Source: Streptomyces sp. NBC_00190
GTDB lineage: Bacteria > Actinomycetota > Actinomycetes > Streptomycetales > Streptomycetaceae
Assembly (NCBI RefSeq): GCF_036203305.1
Contig: NZ_CP108131.1
Span: 1,984,001 to 2,048,000, forward strand
Reading direction: 5' to 3'
Length of the DNA: 64,000 nucleotides
The position numbers and the translations under genes were made by a program. Positions 8,567 through 16,797 of the stretch are shown here, in pieces. The notes below the pieces were generated by a model. The model did no database searches, was not told the DNA's origin, and saw only the letters and a list, made by a program, of their open reading frames with translations. Numbering within the stretch: the first letter of the stretch is position 1; each line of letters opens with the position of its first letter.

Positions 8567-9348
8567 CCGCCGGACTGTCCGGCCGCGGTCGGGTGGTACG
8601 ACTCGCCGATGTTGAGCCAGTTGACGCTGTGCAGCCACGCGTCGCCGGAGCAGATCTCGTGGCCCGTGAAGGCTCCCGCGACCGAGGCGAAGGTGAAGCC
8701 GTGGTCGGCGGCGCGCTTGGCGATGGCGGCGTTGAGGTAGTCGGCGGCCCCGTTGATGGCGGAGCGTTCGCCTTCGGTCAGGCCGGTGGCGCAGGTGCCG
8801 TTCAGCTTGTAGAAGCGGGGATAGCCGAGTACGACCACGTGCGCGTTCGGCGACCGGCTGTCGATGGCGTTGTAGACCTGGTCGAGCTGGCCGGGGAGGG
8901 TGGAGTCCACGTACGCCTTGGCCTGGTTGACGCGGTTGACACAGGTGGATTCGGACTGGAGCACACAGGTCGTCATGACGTCGGAGAATCCGGCGTCGTT
9001 GCCGCCGATGGTGATGCTGACCAGGTCGGTGCCGGAGTTCAGCGGGCCGAGCTGGCCGGAGAGGACGTCACCCGTACGGGCGCCCGAGCACGCGGCGAAG
9101 GAGAAGGTCTGCGGGGCATGAGCGGCGGCCCACAGGGCCGGATATGCACGGGTGGTGCGCTTGCAGGCGCCACTGGCGCCGTCGTAGTTGCCGGCGCCGA
9201 CGCCGGAGGAGTACGAGTCGCCGAGGGCGACGTAGCCGAAGTCGGCCTGGGCTGCTGCGGCCGCCTGGCCTGCGCCGAACAGGGCGGCGCCCGCGGCGAG
9301 TAACAGGGATGAGGCGAGCGCGGCGAAGCGCGGGATTCTCATGCTCAT
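8536..9348 (-). CDS. Secreted SGNH/GDSL esterase-lipase
   Basis: A 270-aa secreted hydrolase. A signal peptide covers residues 1-33 (cleavage after an AAAAA run). Block I is GDSYSSG with nucleophile Ser45, the oxyanion blocks are the Gly in SGVGAG and Asn in IGGNDAGFSDV, and the Asp/His block is SYHPTAAGQ near the end. Six cysteines suggest three disulfides, as in Streptomyces GDSL lipases. ATG 9348 follows AAGGAG with an 8-nt spacer. It likely cleaves acyl esters outside the cell. Confidence 0.93.
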   Translation of the reverse strand: MSMRIPRFAALASSLLLAAGAALFGAGQAAAAAQADFGYVALGDSYSSGVGAGNYDGASGACKRTTRAYPALWAAAHAPQTFSFAACSGARTGDVLSGQLGPLNSGTDLVSITIGGNDAGFSDVMTTCVLQSESTCVNRVNQAKAYVDSTLPGQLDQVYNAIDSRSPNAHVVVLGYPRFYKLNGTCATGLTEGERSAINGAADYLNAAIAKRAADHGFTFASVAGAFTGHEICSGDAWLHSVNWLNIGESYHPTAAGQSGGYLPVFTNAA

Positions 9349-9548
9349 GTGTGCGGCTCCTTGTGGGGGTTACTCCTGAGTCCGTGGTACAAGGAGCCGA
9401 GCGTGGCTGGAAGTGTCCATGCCAAGAATATTCGGGGCAGAGTTGCGGCCCGAATCTTCACTCCCGACGCGTTTGAAGAGGGAACTCGGCCACCCGATCC
9501 GGCGAAACACGGGTGCACGAGGCCAACTCGTGCCGGATCATGGGCGCC

Positions 9549-10646
9549 ATGCCAGCCAACCCGCATGACGCGCTGCCGATCCGGCTCAACGTCGACGACA
9601 GCGACTCGCCGTCGGATGTCGTCGACGCGCTGTTCCTCGGCCGGTTCGCGTCAGGCGAGCAGCCGTTCTCGCACAGCGTGTCGATCGACCGGGTCCGGCC
9701 GGGAGCCACCCTGCTGCCGCCCGGGGCCAGCGTGTTGCGCTCGGCGCGCGACAGCGACCGCAGCGCCACCCTCGCCGAGGGCGAGGGCTGGACCATGCTC
9801 GTCTCCCGCTGGAGCCGGGGCGCGGACGTCACCGTGACGGCGGTCAGCGACGAACTCGCCGCCGATGTGCTCGGCGAGGCCACGGAAGGGGCACAGGACG
9901 ACCCCGAACCGCAGCCGGAGAACGTCACGATGGGCTTCTGGTACGTCTCCCCGCGCCGCGGCCCGTACCGGACGACCCGCCAGATCGCCGCCGGGACCTG
10001 GGCCGAGGTGCGGCCCAACTACACCGCGCCGGTGGCCGGGGCGATGGACCGGCTGATGAAGGTGACCCCGGACGACATCGCGGGCCGGCTGCTCCTGCTG
10101 CACGGCCCGCCGGGCACGGGCAAGACCTCCGCGCTGCGCACGCTGGCCCGGTCCTGGCGGGACTGGTGCCAGGTGGACTGCGTCCTGGACCCCGAGCGGC
10201 TGTTCAACGACGTGGGCTACCTGATGGACATCGCGATCGGCGAGGAGGAGGGCACGGCGAAGGGCCGCTGGCGGCTGCTCCTGCTGGAGGACTGCGACGA
10301 GCTGATCCGCGGCGAGGCCCGGCACACCGCCGGGCAGGCACTGTCCCGTCTCCTCAACCTGACGGACGGTCTGCTGGGCCAGGGCCGCAACGTTCTGGTC
10401 GGCGTCACGACCAACGAGGACCTCGAACGCCTCCACCCGGCGGTGGTCCGCCCGGGGCGCTGCCTGGCCCGCATCGAGGTGGGCCGACTGACCCACCGGG
10501 AGGCGGTGGACTGGCTGGGCACGGACGAGGGCGTCTCCCGCGAGGGCGCCAGCCTGGCCGAACTCTTCGCGCTGCGCCGGGGCACGGGCCCGGCGGCCGT
10601 ACTCCCGCCGCAGCCGCACTCGTCCGAGGCAGGGCTCTACCTGTAG
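9549..10646 (+). CDS. AAA family ATPase with DUF5925-type N-terminus
   Basis: A 365-aa ATPase. The first 150 residues are an actinobacterial domain I associate with DUF5925 (MPANPHDALPIRLNVDD...). The AAA core has Walker A GPPGTGKTS, Walker B RLLLLEDCDEL and a sensor-1 VGVTTNEDLERLHPAVVRPG segment, which is like CDC48/BCS1-type AAA proteins. GTG 9513 and ATG 9540 are alternative starts in frame; 9549 is chosen because the conserved sequence begins there, although no clear ribosome binding site is visible. Function unknown; a remodelling ATPase is likely. Confidence 0.85.
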   Translation: MPANPHDALPIRLNVDDSDSPSDVVDALFLGRFASGEQPFSHSVSIDRVRPGATLLPPGASVLRSARDSDRSATLAEGEGWTMLVSRWSRGADVTVTAVSDELAADVLGEATEGAQDDPEPQPENVTMGFWYVSPRRGPYRTTRQIAAGTWAEVRPNYTAPVAGAMDRLMKVTPDDIAGRLLLLHGPPGTGKTSALRTLARSWRDWCQVDCVLDPERLFNDVGYLMDIAIGEEEGTAKGRWRLLLLEDCDELIRGEARHTAGQALSRLLNLTDGLLGQGRNVLVGVTTNEDLERLHPAVVRPGRCLARIEVGRLTHREAVDWLGTDEGVSREGASLAELFALRRGTGPAAVLPPQPHSSEAGLYL

Positions 10647-10666
10647 GCGGACCCCGGCGGCAGCCC

Positions 10667-11053
10667 TTAGCGGGCGGCGAACCGGGCCCGGAGGGCGTCG
10701 GCGGCGGCGGACAGGGCCTCGGCCTCGGTCAGGCCCAGGCGGTGCGCCCGCTCCGCGAACGCCTGCGCGGCGGCCGCGGCCTCGCGGGAGGCTCCCTCCG
10801 CCGCCGCGACGAACGTCCCGTGCCGGCCGCGCGTCTCGATCACCCCGTCCGCTTCCAGCGCCCGGTACGCCTTCGCGACGGTGTTGGCGGCGAGCCCCAG
10901 CTCCTCCGCCAGCCCGCGCACCGTCGGCAGCTTGAAGCCGGCCGGCAGCTTCCCCGACCGGGCCCGGTCGGCGATCTGCGCGCGCAGCTGTTCGTACGGG
11001 GCGGCCGAGCCCGTCGAGCCGTCGATGGTGATCTTCAGGTTTGTCGAGGTCAC
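10667..11053 (-). CDS. Short GntR family regulator, YtrA-like
   Basis: A 128-aa protein consisting of a GntR winged helix (residues about 8-75: PYEQLRAQIADRARSGKLPA, then AANTVAKAYRALEADGVIE) and a short helical tail, the layout of the YtrA subfamily. Such proteins often control adjacent ABC exporters, but none is adjacent here; the divergent neighbour is a GNAT protein. GTG 11053 is chosen because the family pattern STNLKITID begins there; an upstream TTG at 11101 is in frame. Confidence 0.85.
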   Translation of the reverse strand: MTSTNLKITIDGSTGSAAPYEQLRAQIADRARSGKLPAGFKLPTVRGLAEELGLAANTVAKAYRALEADGVIETRGRHGTFVAAAEGASREAAAAAQAFAERAHRLGLTEAEALSAAADALRARFAAR

Positions 11054-11124
11054 GCGGCTGATTGTCTCCCATCGCCGGATAATTGGGAGGCGCCGGACCA
11101 AAGTCCGCCCGTAGCGTCGGCCGC

Positions 11125-12066
11125 ATGACCGTCCTCATCCGCGATCTCCGCCCGGACGACTCCCTGGACGCGGAGTCCGTCGTACGGGTACGCCGCTCGG
11201 CCCTGCCCTTCATGATCACCACGGCCGAGGGCGTGGCCTTCGAGCTCTCCTCCGCCCACCCCGCCGCGCACCACCGCCTCCTCGTCGCCCAGAGCGACGA
11301 GGGACTCGTCATCGGCACCGCCCAGGTCGGCATCGCCTACGACAGCCCCGAGCCGGGCCGGTCGTACGTCAACGCGTACGTCGACCCCGCCCACCGCGGC
11401 CTCGGCGCCGGCCGCCTGCTGCTCGCCGCGGCGGAGGAGCACCTCGCGGCCCACGGCGCCGTGGACACCTACGCCTGGGTCCTCGACGAGCCCGCCCACC
11501 GCGCCTTCGCCGAACGGCGCGGCTACCGCCGCGGCCGCTCCGCCCACTTCCTGCGCCTGGACCTGGCGGCGGCCACGCTGCCCCCGCTCCCGCAGACCCT
11601 CCCGGCCGGGGTCGAACTGCGCCCCGCCTCCGCCTTCGCCGCCGATCCGCGTCCGCTCTTCGAGGCCGACGCGGAGACGACCTCCGACGAGCCGGGCGAC
11701 GTGGGCACCGAGTTGGACGACTACGAGGACTGGCTCGCGCAGACCTGGAACAGCCCGTCCCTCGACAAGGAGCTGACCGCCGTCGTCCTGGTCGACGGCG
11801 AGGTGGCCGCGTTCAGCGCCGCCCAGACCGACGGCGCCACCCGCTACGGCTCGGCGATGACCGGCACCCGGCGCGCCTTCCGCGGCCGGGGCCTGGCCAA
11901 GCTCGCCAAGACGGCGTCCCTGCACCGGGCCCGCGCATGCGGGTACACGGAGGCGTTCACCGGCAACGACGCGGAGAACGGCCCGATGCTCGCCATCAAC
12001 ACGTGGTTCGGATACGAGATCTGCGCGACCGAGACGCGCTACACGAAGGGGCTGGAGACCGAGTGA
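11125..12066 (+). CDS. Tandem GNAT acetyltransferase
   Basis: A 313-aa protein with two GNAT folds. The first acetyl-CoA loop is DPAHRGLGAGRLLL (about residues 89-102) and the second is TRRAFRGRGLAKLAK (about 249-263). Double GNAT enzymes in actinobacteria acetylate small molecules such as thiols or aminoglycosides, or act as silent/active pairs; the acceptor is not evident. TAGCGT at 11112-11117 lies exactly 7 nt before ATG 11125 and no Shine-Dalgarno is seen, so the message may be leaderless. The stop overlaps the next start (GTGA). Confidence 0.87.
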   Translation: MTVLIRDLRPDDSLDAESVVRVRRSALPFMITTAEGVAFELSSAHPAAHHRLLVAQSDEGLVIGTAQVGIAYDSPEPGRSYVNAYVDPAHRGLGAGRLLLAAAEEHLAAHGAVDTYAWVLDEPAHRAFAERRGYRRGRSAHFLRLDLAAATLPPLPQTLPAGVELRPASAFAADPRPLFEADAETTSDEPGDVGTELDDYEDWLAQTWNSPSLDKELTAVVLVDGEVAAFSAAQTDGATRYGSAMTGTRRAFRGRGLAKLAKTASLHRARACGYTEAFTGNDAENGPMLAINTWFGYEICATETRYTKGLETE

Positions 12067-12545
12067 CCGAGCAACTGACCGTCATCCTGACCAAGGCGGG
12101 CCGCGTCAAGATCCGCTACCCGGCGGCGCGGGTCGCCGACGACGGCGACCGCATCTCGGTGCGTGCCCCGTGGGCGGCCGAGGGCGTACGGGACTTCGGG
12201 TTCGTCCGCTTCGAGCCGGGCGACGTCTTCGTCGAGCACTTCTGGCGGACCCGCTGGTACGCGGTCAAGGAGGTGTGGACCGGCGACGGGGTCCTCAAGG
12301 GCTGGTACTGCGACGTCACCCGCCCGGCCTTGGTGCGCGGCGGGGAGATCCACGTGGAGGACCTGGACCTGGACCTGTGGGTCTCGGCGGACGGGTCCTC
12401 GGTGCTGCGCCTGGACGAGGACGAGTTCGCGCAGAGCGGTCTCACCACGAGCGACCCCGAGGCGGCCGCCCAGGCCGTACGGGCCCTCGACGCCCTGGAC
12501 GACCAGGCCCGGACCCCGGATGGCCTGCCCGCGCTCCTCGCCTGA
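12063..12545 (+). CDS. DUF402 protein (FomD/NtdP-like phosphohydrolase candidate)
   Basis: A 160-aa protein overlapping the GNAT gene by four bases, so cotranscribed. The core GWYCDVTRPALVRGG followed by VEDLDLDLWVSADG is the DUF402 signature (YCDIxxP, DLDLDxxV). Characterised members hydrolyse phosphoanhydrides, for example B. subtilis NtdP on nucleoside di- and triphosphates and FomD on cytidylyl intermediates, with metal bound by the acidic cluster. The physiological substrate here is unknown; pairing with an acetyltransferase is suggestive but not decisive. Confidence 0.85.
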   Translation: MTEQLTVILTKAGRVKIRYPAARVADDGDRISVRAPWAAEGVRDFGFVRFEPGDVFVEHFWRTRWYAVKEVWTGDGVLKGWYCDVTRPALVRGGEIHVEDLDLDLWVSADGSSVLRLDEDEFAQSGLTTSDPEAAAQAVRALDALDDQARTPDGLPALLA

Positions 12546-12757
12546 CCGCGGACCGGCCGAGCCCGGCGACCCCTGTCTGTGGGCCACACCGGTCATCGTC
12601 CCGGGCCGTTCGGGGGACGTGCGGCCCGCTCCGGGACTCCCTCGCGCCCGAGGGGGGATCGGTTGTTCCGGCGTCGGCGCTCAGGTCGCCCGCGCCGGAA
12701 GCGGCAGCGGGGAACGCCGTCGGGCGTTCTGCGCTGCACGGAGACAGGAGAAGACTG

Positions 12758-13738
12758 ATGCTCGAGCAAGCACGCCGGTGGGCGACGACGGCGACGGTGG
12801 CGGCAGCGGCGGGGGCGGTCAGCCTGGTCGGGGCCGTCCCGGCCGCGGCCGGCGGCACGGACATCGGCGACGGCCATCCCACCGTGGTGAACTGCTTCCA
12901 CAACTCGCTGGCCCTGCAACCCGCCATCGACGGGGCCGCTCCGGGCGAGACGCTGCTGGTGAAGGGGACCTGCGTGGGCCCCTTCACCTTCTCCGTCGAC
13001 AAGAACCTGACCGTGACCGGTGAGAAGCACGCGGCCCTCAACGGCAACCGGGCCGGCTCGACCGTCACGGTCGAGGCCGGCGTCCGGCTGCAGTTGTCCC
13101 ACCTGACCGTCATCAACGGCACCGGTACCGCCACCGAACCCGATGCCGCCATTCCCGGTCCCCTCGGCGGCGGCATCCTCAACCGCGGCACGCTGACGGT
13201 GAAAGAGGCCACGGTGGCCGGCAACCACGCCAACAACGGCGGCGGCATCTTCAACGAAGCGGGCGCCACGCTGAACCTGATCCGCTCGGTGGTGCGCCAC
13301 AACACCGCGGCGGACAGCGGCGGCGGCATCCGCAACCAGGGGACGCTGACGCTCTCCGGCTCCACGCTGAGCGACAACAGCGCCGACAACGGCGGCGGCC
13401 TCGCCAACTTCGGCTCGGCGACACTGTCCGGCTCCAAGGTGCGCGACAACTACGCCGACAACGGCGCCGGCATCCTCAACGCCAACGCGCTGACGCTGAA
13501 CCACTCCACGGTGAGCCGCAACACGGCCTCCCTGCAGGGCGGCGGCATCCGCACCGACGGCGGCACCGTGAACCTGACCGATTCCGAGGTACGCCACAAC
13601 ACCGCGAACGGCGGCATCGGCAGCGGCGGCGGCATCTTCAACAACGGCTCCACGGTGACGCTGGACCGCTCCGCGGTGCGCGACAACCGCCCGGACAACT
13701 GCGCCCCGCTGGGCAGCGTCACCGGCTGCACGGGCTGA
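12758..13738 (+). CDS. Secreted right-handed beta-helix protein
   Basis: A 326-aa exported protein. Residues 1-31 are a signal peptide ending in PAAAGG. After a domain with two cysteines (VVNCFHNS, KGTCVG) come at least seven repeats of about 23-25 residues with the pattern GGGIxNxGTLTLxxSTVxxNxA, typical of pectate-lyase-like parallel beta-helices and polymorphic-membrane-protein repeats. It ends with Cys pairs DNCAPLG and GCTG. No catalytic triad is recognisable, so an adhesin or surface role is as likely as a polysaccharide lyase. ATG 12758 follows ACAGGAG. Confidence 0.85.
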   Translation: MLEQARRWATTATVAAAAGAVSLVGAVPAAAGGTDIGDGHPTVVNCFHNSLALQPAIDGAAPGETLLVKGTCVGPFTFSVDKNLTVTGEKHAALNGNRAGSTVTVEAGVRLQLSHLTVINGTGTATEPDAAIPGPLGGGILNRGTLTVKEATVAGNHANNGGGIFNEAGATLNLIRSVVRHNTAADSGGGIRNQGTLTLSGSTLSDNSADNGGGLANFGSATLSGSKVRDNYADNGAGILNANALTLNHSTVSRNTASLQGGGIRTDGGTVNLTDSEVRHNTANGGIGSGGGIFNNGSTVTLDRSAVRDNRPDNCAPLGSVTGCTG

Positions 13739-13753
13739 CCTCCCCGCCCGCCT

Positions 13754-13791
13754 TTTCCTGAGCGGCTTCCCCCTGCCTCAGGTGGAGCGTA
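13754..13791. repeat. Left copy of island-flanking direct repeat
   Basis: TTTCCTGAGCGGCTTC (13754-13769), then CCCCTGCCT and TGGAGCGTA, is repeated at 18435-18475 with a 3-nt insertion and four substitutions. It begins 16 bases after the stop of the beta-helix gene and marks the left edge of the accessory island. Confidence 0.65.
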
Positions 13792-13794
13792 GGC

Positions 13795-13849
13795 AGGACC
13801 GGACTCCTGCACCTGTTCCGCTGCAGGTCAGGGACGGGGGTCCGGTCCT
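13795..13849. terminator. Nested inverted repeat, likely terminator
   Basis: AGGACCGGAC (13795-13804) pairs perfectly with GTCCGGTCCT (13840-13849), and inside it CCTGCA (13806-13811) pairs with TGCAGG (13822-13827). It lies 57 bases after the beta-helix stop codon. Terminator or cruciform-forming site at the island edge. Confidence 0.5.
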
Positions 13850-13893
13850 CACTTCGGCCGAGGGGAGCCAAGCGGGAAGCCACCGCAGGTGAG

Positions 13894-14081
13894 CTCAGTC
13901 TCCCAGGTATGAAGAAGACCACGCTCGCCCACGAGCTGGAGACCTGCGGGTTCATACACCTTTGCCCTGACGAACGGGCCTGGCGCGCGCATGGACACTA
14001 CGGGCGGGACTTCCCCCGAGGTGATACAGGGTCAGGGAGCGCCCCATCCTCGACGAGATAATGACGAGGCTTCACGCCATC
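13894..14081 (+). pseudogene. Remnant of a P-loop kinase-like AAA protein
   Basis: From 13894 the frame reads LSLPGMKKTTLAHELE then LCPDERAWRAHG and GRDFPRG, the N-terminus of the small AAA/zeta-toxin-like kinase family (GLPGxGKTTLAxxLE, RLCPDE). The first-lysine glycine of the P-loop is replaced (KKTT instead of GKTT). After FPRG the homologous sequence continues one frame over as YRVRERPILDEIMTRL (14025-14072), so one base has been lost near 14023. The rest of the gene is missing. No start codon or ribosome binding site precedes it. Identification rests on remembered family patterns. Confidence 0.6.
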
Positions 14082-14123
14082 CCGAGGCCGTCCACCAACT
14101 CCGGTCTCCTTCCCCCTCCACGC

Positions 14124-14372
14124 CTACCGCTCGCGCTCTTCGCCGTCTACCCGCGCTTGCTCATAGACCTGGAGAGATTCGACAAGCCGCCGAATCTCAT
14201 CCTCTGACATCCCGGAAGCCTCGATGTGAATATTTCCACTCTCACCCCTGATGGAAATCGAAACATTTCGGGGCTCATGGTTGCGCGACCTACGCATCAC
14301 AATCAGGACCGACATAAATGCGGCCGCGAGCGTTACTCCACTCAACACCAATGCCAGGGTTTCAAGAATCAC
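14124..14372 (-). CDS. 82-aa membrane-anchored protein, EACC1-like
   Basis: Residues about 3-26 form one transmembrane helix (LETLALVLSGVTLAAAFMSV), followed by basic RRSRNHE and a cytoplasmic domain of about 50 residues (NVSISIRGESGNIHIEASG, then MSEDEIRRLVESL). The layout resembles the effector-associated constant component 1 family, small actinobacterial proteins found beside conflict-system effectors; that match is an inference. GTG 14372 overlaps the stop of the upstream gene (GTGA). Many codons end in A or T, unlike neighbouring core genes, indicating acquisition. Confidence 0.7.
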   Translation of the reverse strand: MILETLALVLSGVTLAAAFMSVLIVMRRSRNHEPRNVSISIRGESGNIHIEASGMSEDEIRRLVESLQVYEQARVDGEERER

Positions 14373-14908
14373 TGTTGCCTCAACTCTGCACGAATAATAC
14401 TCAAGCCACTAGCAGTGAAGCTGACGAGAAACATGGTGGTTGACCAGGTCGAAATGAATCCCTTGTCAATTGCTGTCTTTTCGTCGGCCAAAGCGGTGAT
14501 GTAGCCGAACCAGAGCGTTGTGAAGATTGCCAAAGCAGTATTGAGGCAAGCAAGAGCCGTAGTGAGCCATTCGCTACTCGCCCCCTTGGCCCAGAGATCC
14601 CCAGCTGCGGCGGCAGCCATGGCCGTAGTGATGATCAGTAGTTCACCGTCCCCGGCCAGGTCCGCGTATGCAACCTGCTCGCCCTTGGTGCTCTTGAAGA
14701 AGAAAGCTGCCACCAGCGGGAGAACCGAAAGAATAACCGAGAACGAGAACCAGAGCATGGTTCTGATTACGGCTTTCTCCCACGCAGGAGCCCCTCCGGG
14801 CTGGGATGCGGTGGTGGTGATCCGCACAGCCTCGCCCACATTCCCAGAATTTGGCGAAACGGGTTCCTGAGGTGCCGCAGCGGTAGAGTTGGATTCTACT
14901 TCTGCCAT
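14369..14908 (-). CDS. 179-aa four-helix membrane protein of unknown function
   Basis: The first 40 residues are polar and disordered. Four hydrophobic segments follow: about 48-70 (TMLWFSFSVILSVLPLVAAF), 86-102 (ELLIITTAMAAAAAG), 113-135 (ALACLNTALAIFTTLWFGYI) and 150-172 (STWSTTMFLVSFTASGLSII). GEL-L and GDLWAKG loops are conserved-looking but match no family I can name. It is translationally coupled to the 82-aa protein and shares its AT-rich codon use. The start overlaps the 3' end of the agmatinase remnant. Could be the effector or sensor of a small membrane conflict cassette. Confidence 0.7.
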   Translation of the reverse strand: MAEVESNSTAAAPQEPVSPNSGNVGEAVRITTTASQPGGAPAWEKAVIRTMLWFSFSVILSVLPLVAAFFFKSTKGEQVAYADLAGDGELLIITTAMAAAAAGDLWAKGASSEWLTTALACLNTALAIFTTLWFGYITALADEKTAIDKGFISTWSTTMFLVSFTASGLSIIRAELRQQ

Positions 14909-15444
14909 TTTCGTCCAAGGCTATGAGTGTTGGCGGTTCTGGCGTGGAGCTTGACAGTGCGACCATAGCCGCCAAGCGCTTCCCACGACCCGGGAACTCG
15001 GAACATCACCCGGCACGGACCAACAAGCCTTCGGATGCGTTCAGAGGGGAGCCCGGCATCCGGCCACAGGATCGAGTGGTCCGCGGCGTCTCCGTAGTCG
15101 ACCACCGTCAACTCGCCGAACGGCCGGATGCGGGTGCTGGGGTTGACCAGCCCCTGCGGAACGTTGGGCAGGATCCGTTCGTCGCCCCGAAGCGCACGTG
15201 GCCCGTAGGCCGCCCCCCGGTGCCCCAGGCCCATGTCCACCGGCGCTCCGAGGACCGCCACGTCGACGTCGCCGCCGCGCAGGTCGTCCTGGTTGAGGCA
15301 CAGCGGCACCCCGAAGAACGTGGCGATGCCGGCATAGGCGGGGACGAAGGCGTACCGCTGCAGGTTGATCGGCCCGGGTTCGCGCTCGGGGTCGTGCGAG
15401 CGGTCGAGTTCCATCTTCCAGGCATCCAGAGGCACCCCTGCCAC
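14896..15444 (-). pseudogene. Agmatinase/ureohydrolase remnant with internal deletion
   Basis: The first 120 residues match agmatinase: VDVAVLGAPVDMGLGHRGAA, YGPRALRGDERILPN, then ELTVVDYGDAA. Directly after GDAA the frame jumps to DHSILWPD, which in intact enzymes follows about 35 residues later, within the metal-binding GGDHS motif. The remainder (after LWPDA) has no ureohydrolase similarity and the metal ligands of the DAHxD and DxDxxDP motifs are missing. An intact enzyme is about 320 aa. It cannot be active. The tail runs into the start of the membrane protein gene. Confidence 0.85.
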
Positions 15445-15491
15445 GGTCCGGTCCCTTCCGCGCCCTGCGTTGCCGGTCAGAGGACTGGCTC

Positions 15492-16074
15492 ATGGACAGA
15501 GCCTCTGGTCCCGCATGCGCATACATCCAGGTGCGCGCCAACGAGGCCCCATGCCCGTTTTGCGCCCGTCCGGGCGGCGCCCAGGCCAAGCGGACCGTCG
15601 AGGCATACCGGCAGTCCGAACAGGGGCAGCTGCCCGCAGGCCCGGGAGCCGACTCCCTGACGGCCGCGTTCCGCGCCGTCGAAAGCGGGCTCGCCGAGCA
15701 TGAACCAGGGCCCGGCGAGGGTAGTCACCGACCGGCGGATCGAACTGCTGTTGAAGATGAAGGCATCGGTGTTGCATCTGTCCTCGGCGAACTACTGCTG
15801 GTTCGAGGACCCGGCGAAGGCCTTGTGTCTCAAGCTCGTCGGCACCCGGTCCGCGGCAGCTCCGCTGACCGGGCTGTGTGACAGCTCCCGCTGCCCGCAG
15901 GCCACCCACCACCTCGTTCACCGCTCCGTCTGGCAGACCTCGGCTGACGACGGCGCCGTCCTGCTGGCCAGCCCTCGCGGCCCGGCCCAGGAGAAGGACC
16001 GTCTGCGGGCCGAGCACGAGCGGTCGATCCAGGTTCGCGAAGAGATCGACACGGCAGCCGGAAAGGCCGGATGA
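15492..16074 (+). pseudogene. C-terminal remnant of a mobile-element recombinase-cluster protein
   Basis: One frame (from 15492) reads AKRTVEAYRQSEQGQLPAGP then FRAVESGLAEHEPGP; a second frame from about 15706 continues ARVVTDRRIELLLKMKASVL, ANYCWFEDPAKALCLKL, GLCDSSRCPQATHHLVHR and a charged helix to TGA 16074. An extra base near 15714 would join the two. I associate the second part with the C-terminus of an integrase-type protein found in multi-gene recombinase clusters of Streptomyces; this is from memory. An alternative is a short intact gene from ATG 15700 (124 aa). Confidence 0.5.
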
Positions 16075-16075
16075 C

Positions 16076-16279
16076 ATGGCACTGAGCCATCAGCAGCGCG
16101 ACCAGATCGAACGGCGTGTCCGCGCGGCCGTCGACCGGCTGCTCAGACAGCGTGCCCCACACACCCGCCGTATTACCCGAACCACACAAAGAACATCACG
16201 GCCGAGAAGGCGCGCAGCGTCGCCCCGTCAGAACTGGTTCGCGCCCCGACCGGTCGGAGTCTGCCGCCTCTCCCGTTAG
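16076..16279 (+). pseudogene. Truncated small partner of the recombinase cluster
   Basis: ATG 16076 lies one base after the preceding stop and opens MALSHQQRDQIERRVRAAVD then RLLRQRA, like the N-terminus of the small helical DNA-binding-type protein that follows such recombinases. After about 28 residues the sequence becomes arginine-rich (HTRRITRTTQRTSRPRRR) with no resemblance to that family, so the gene is probably truncated by recombination. The 3' end overlaps the convergent secreted-protein gene by four bases. Confidence 0.4.
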
Positions 16280-16797
16280 CAGGCCAGCAGGGTCAGCAGG
16301 GTTCCATTCCATGTGGCAGGTTCGTCTGCATAAAAGGTCGGGTTACTGGAACCATAGATCCTCAGCCCCCCGAGTTTGCCGTATTCCAAGAAACCAGAAC
16401 GATCAGTGCACACGTTTCTGATCGTCGCGCCGGGATTGATCAGCTCGGGTGCATCTGGGAAGCCGAGCTGTTGACTGAGGATCGCAGTTTTCGCCGCACC
16501 GTTCCGGATGTCGAAGCAGACCGGGAACCCCGGGGCATCCCCCGGGCCGTTCCCCGCTGCGCTTCCGACGGTGATGGTGTTGCTCACGTTACCAACGGTG
16601 TGCCCCGTGCCCTCGAGGTAGATGTTCCCGTTTCCACCCTGGACATTCCCCACAGTCCCGTGGCCACCATTGAAGGTATGGCCGGTGGACTTCGGCGCGG
16701 GCGGCGGGGTCGGCGTAGCAGACGCCGGCCCACTAACCAAAGCACCGACCAAACACACACCCGGAATTGCTACAGCCAGCTTGACGAAAGGCTTCAT
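16276..16797 (-). CDS. Small secreted protein, Gly/Asn-rich
   Basis: A 173-aa exported protein. Residues 1-31 are a signal peptide (MKPFVKLAVAIPGVCLVGAL, then SGPASA). A proline linker leads to a segment repeating GTVGNV and HTVGNV with GGNGN, and then a domain with cysteines FPVCFDIR, RNVCTDR and a terminal LLAC. No family recognised. ATG 16797 follows GAGGAGTGCTG, a good site, so it is probably expressed. Codon use is less GC-rich than in core genes. Possible surface or envelope protein brought in with the island. Confidence 0.7.
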   Translation of the reverse strand: MKPFVKLAVAIPGVCLVGALVSGPASATPTPPPAPKSTGHTFNGGHGTVGNVQGGNGNIYLEGTGHTVGNVSNTITVGSAAGNGPGDAPGFPVCFDIRNGAAKTAILSQQLGFPDAPELINPGATIRNVCTDRSGFLEYGKLGGLRIYGSSNPTFYADEPATWNGTLLTLLAC

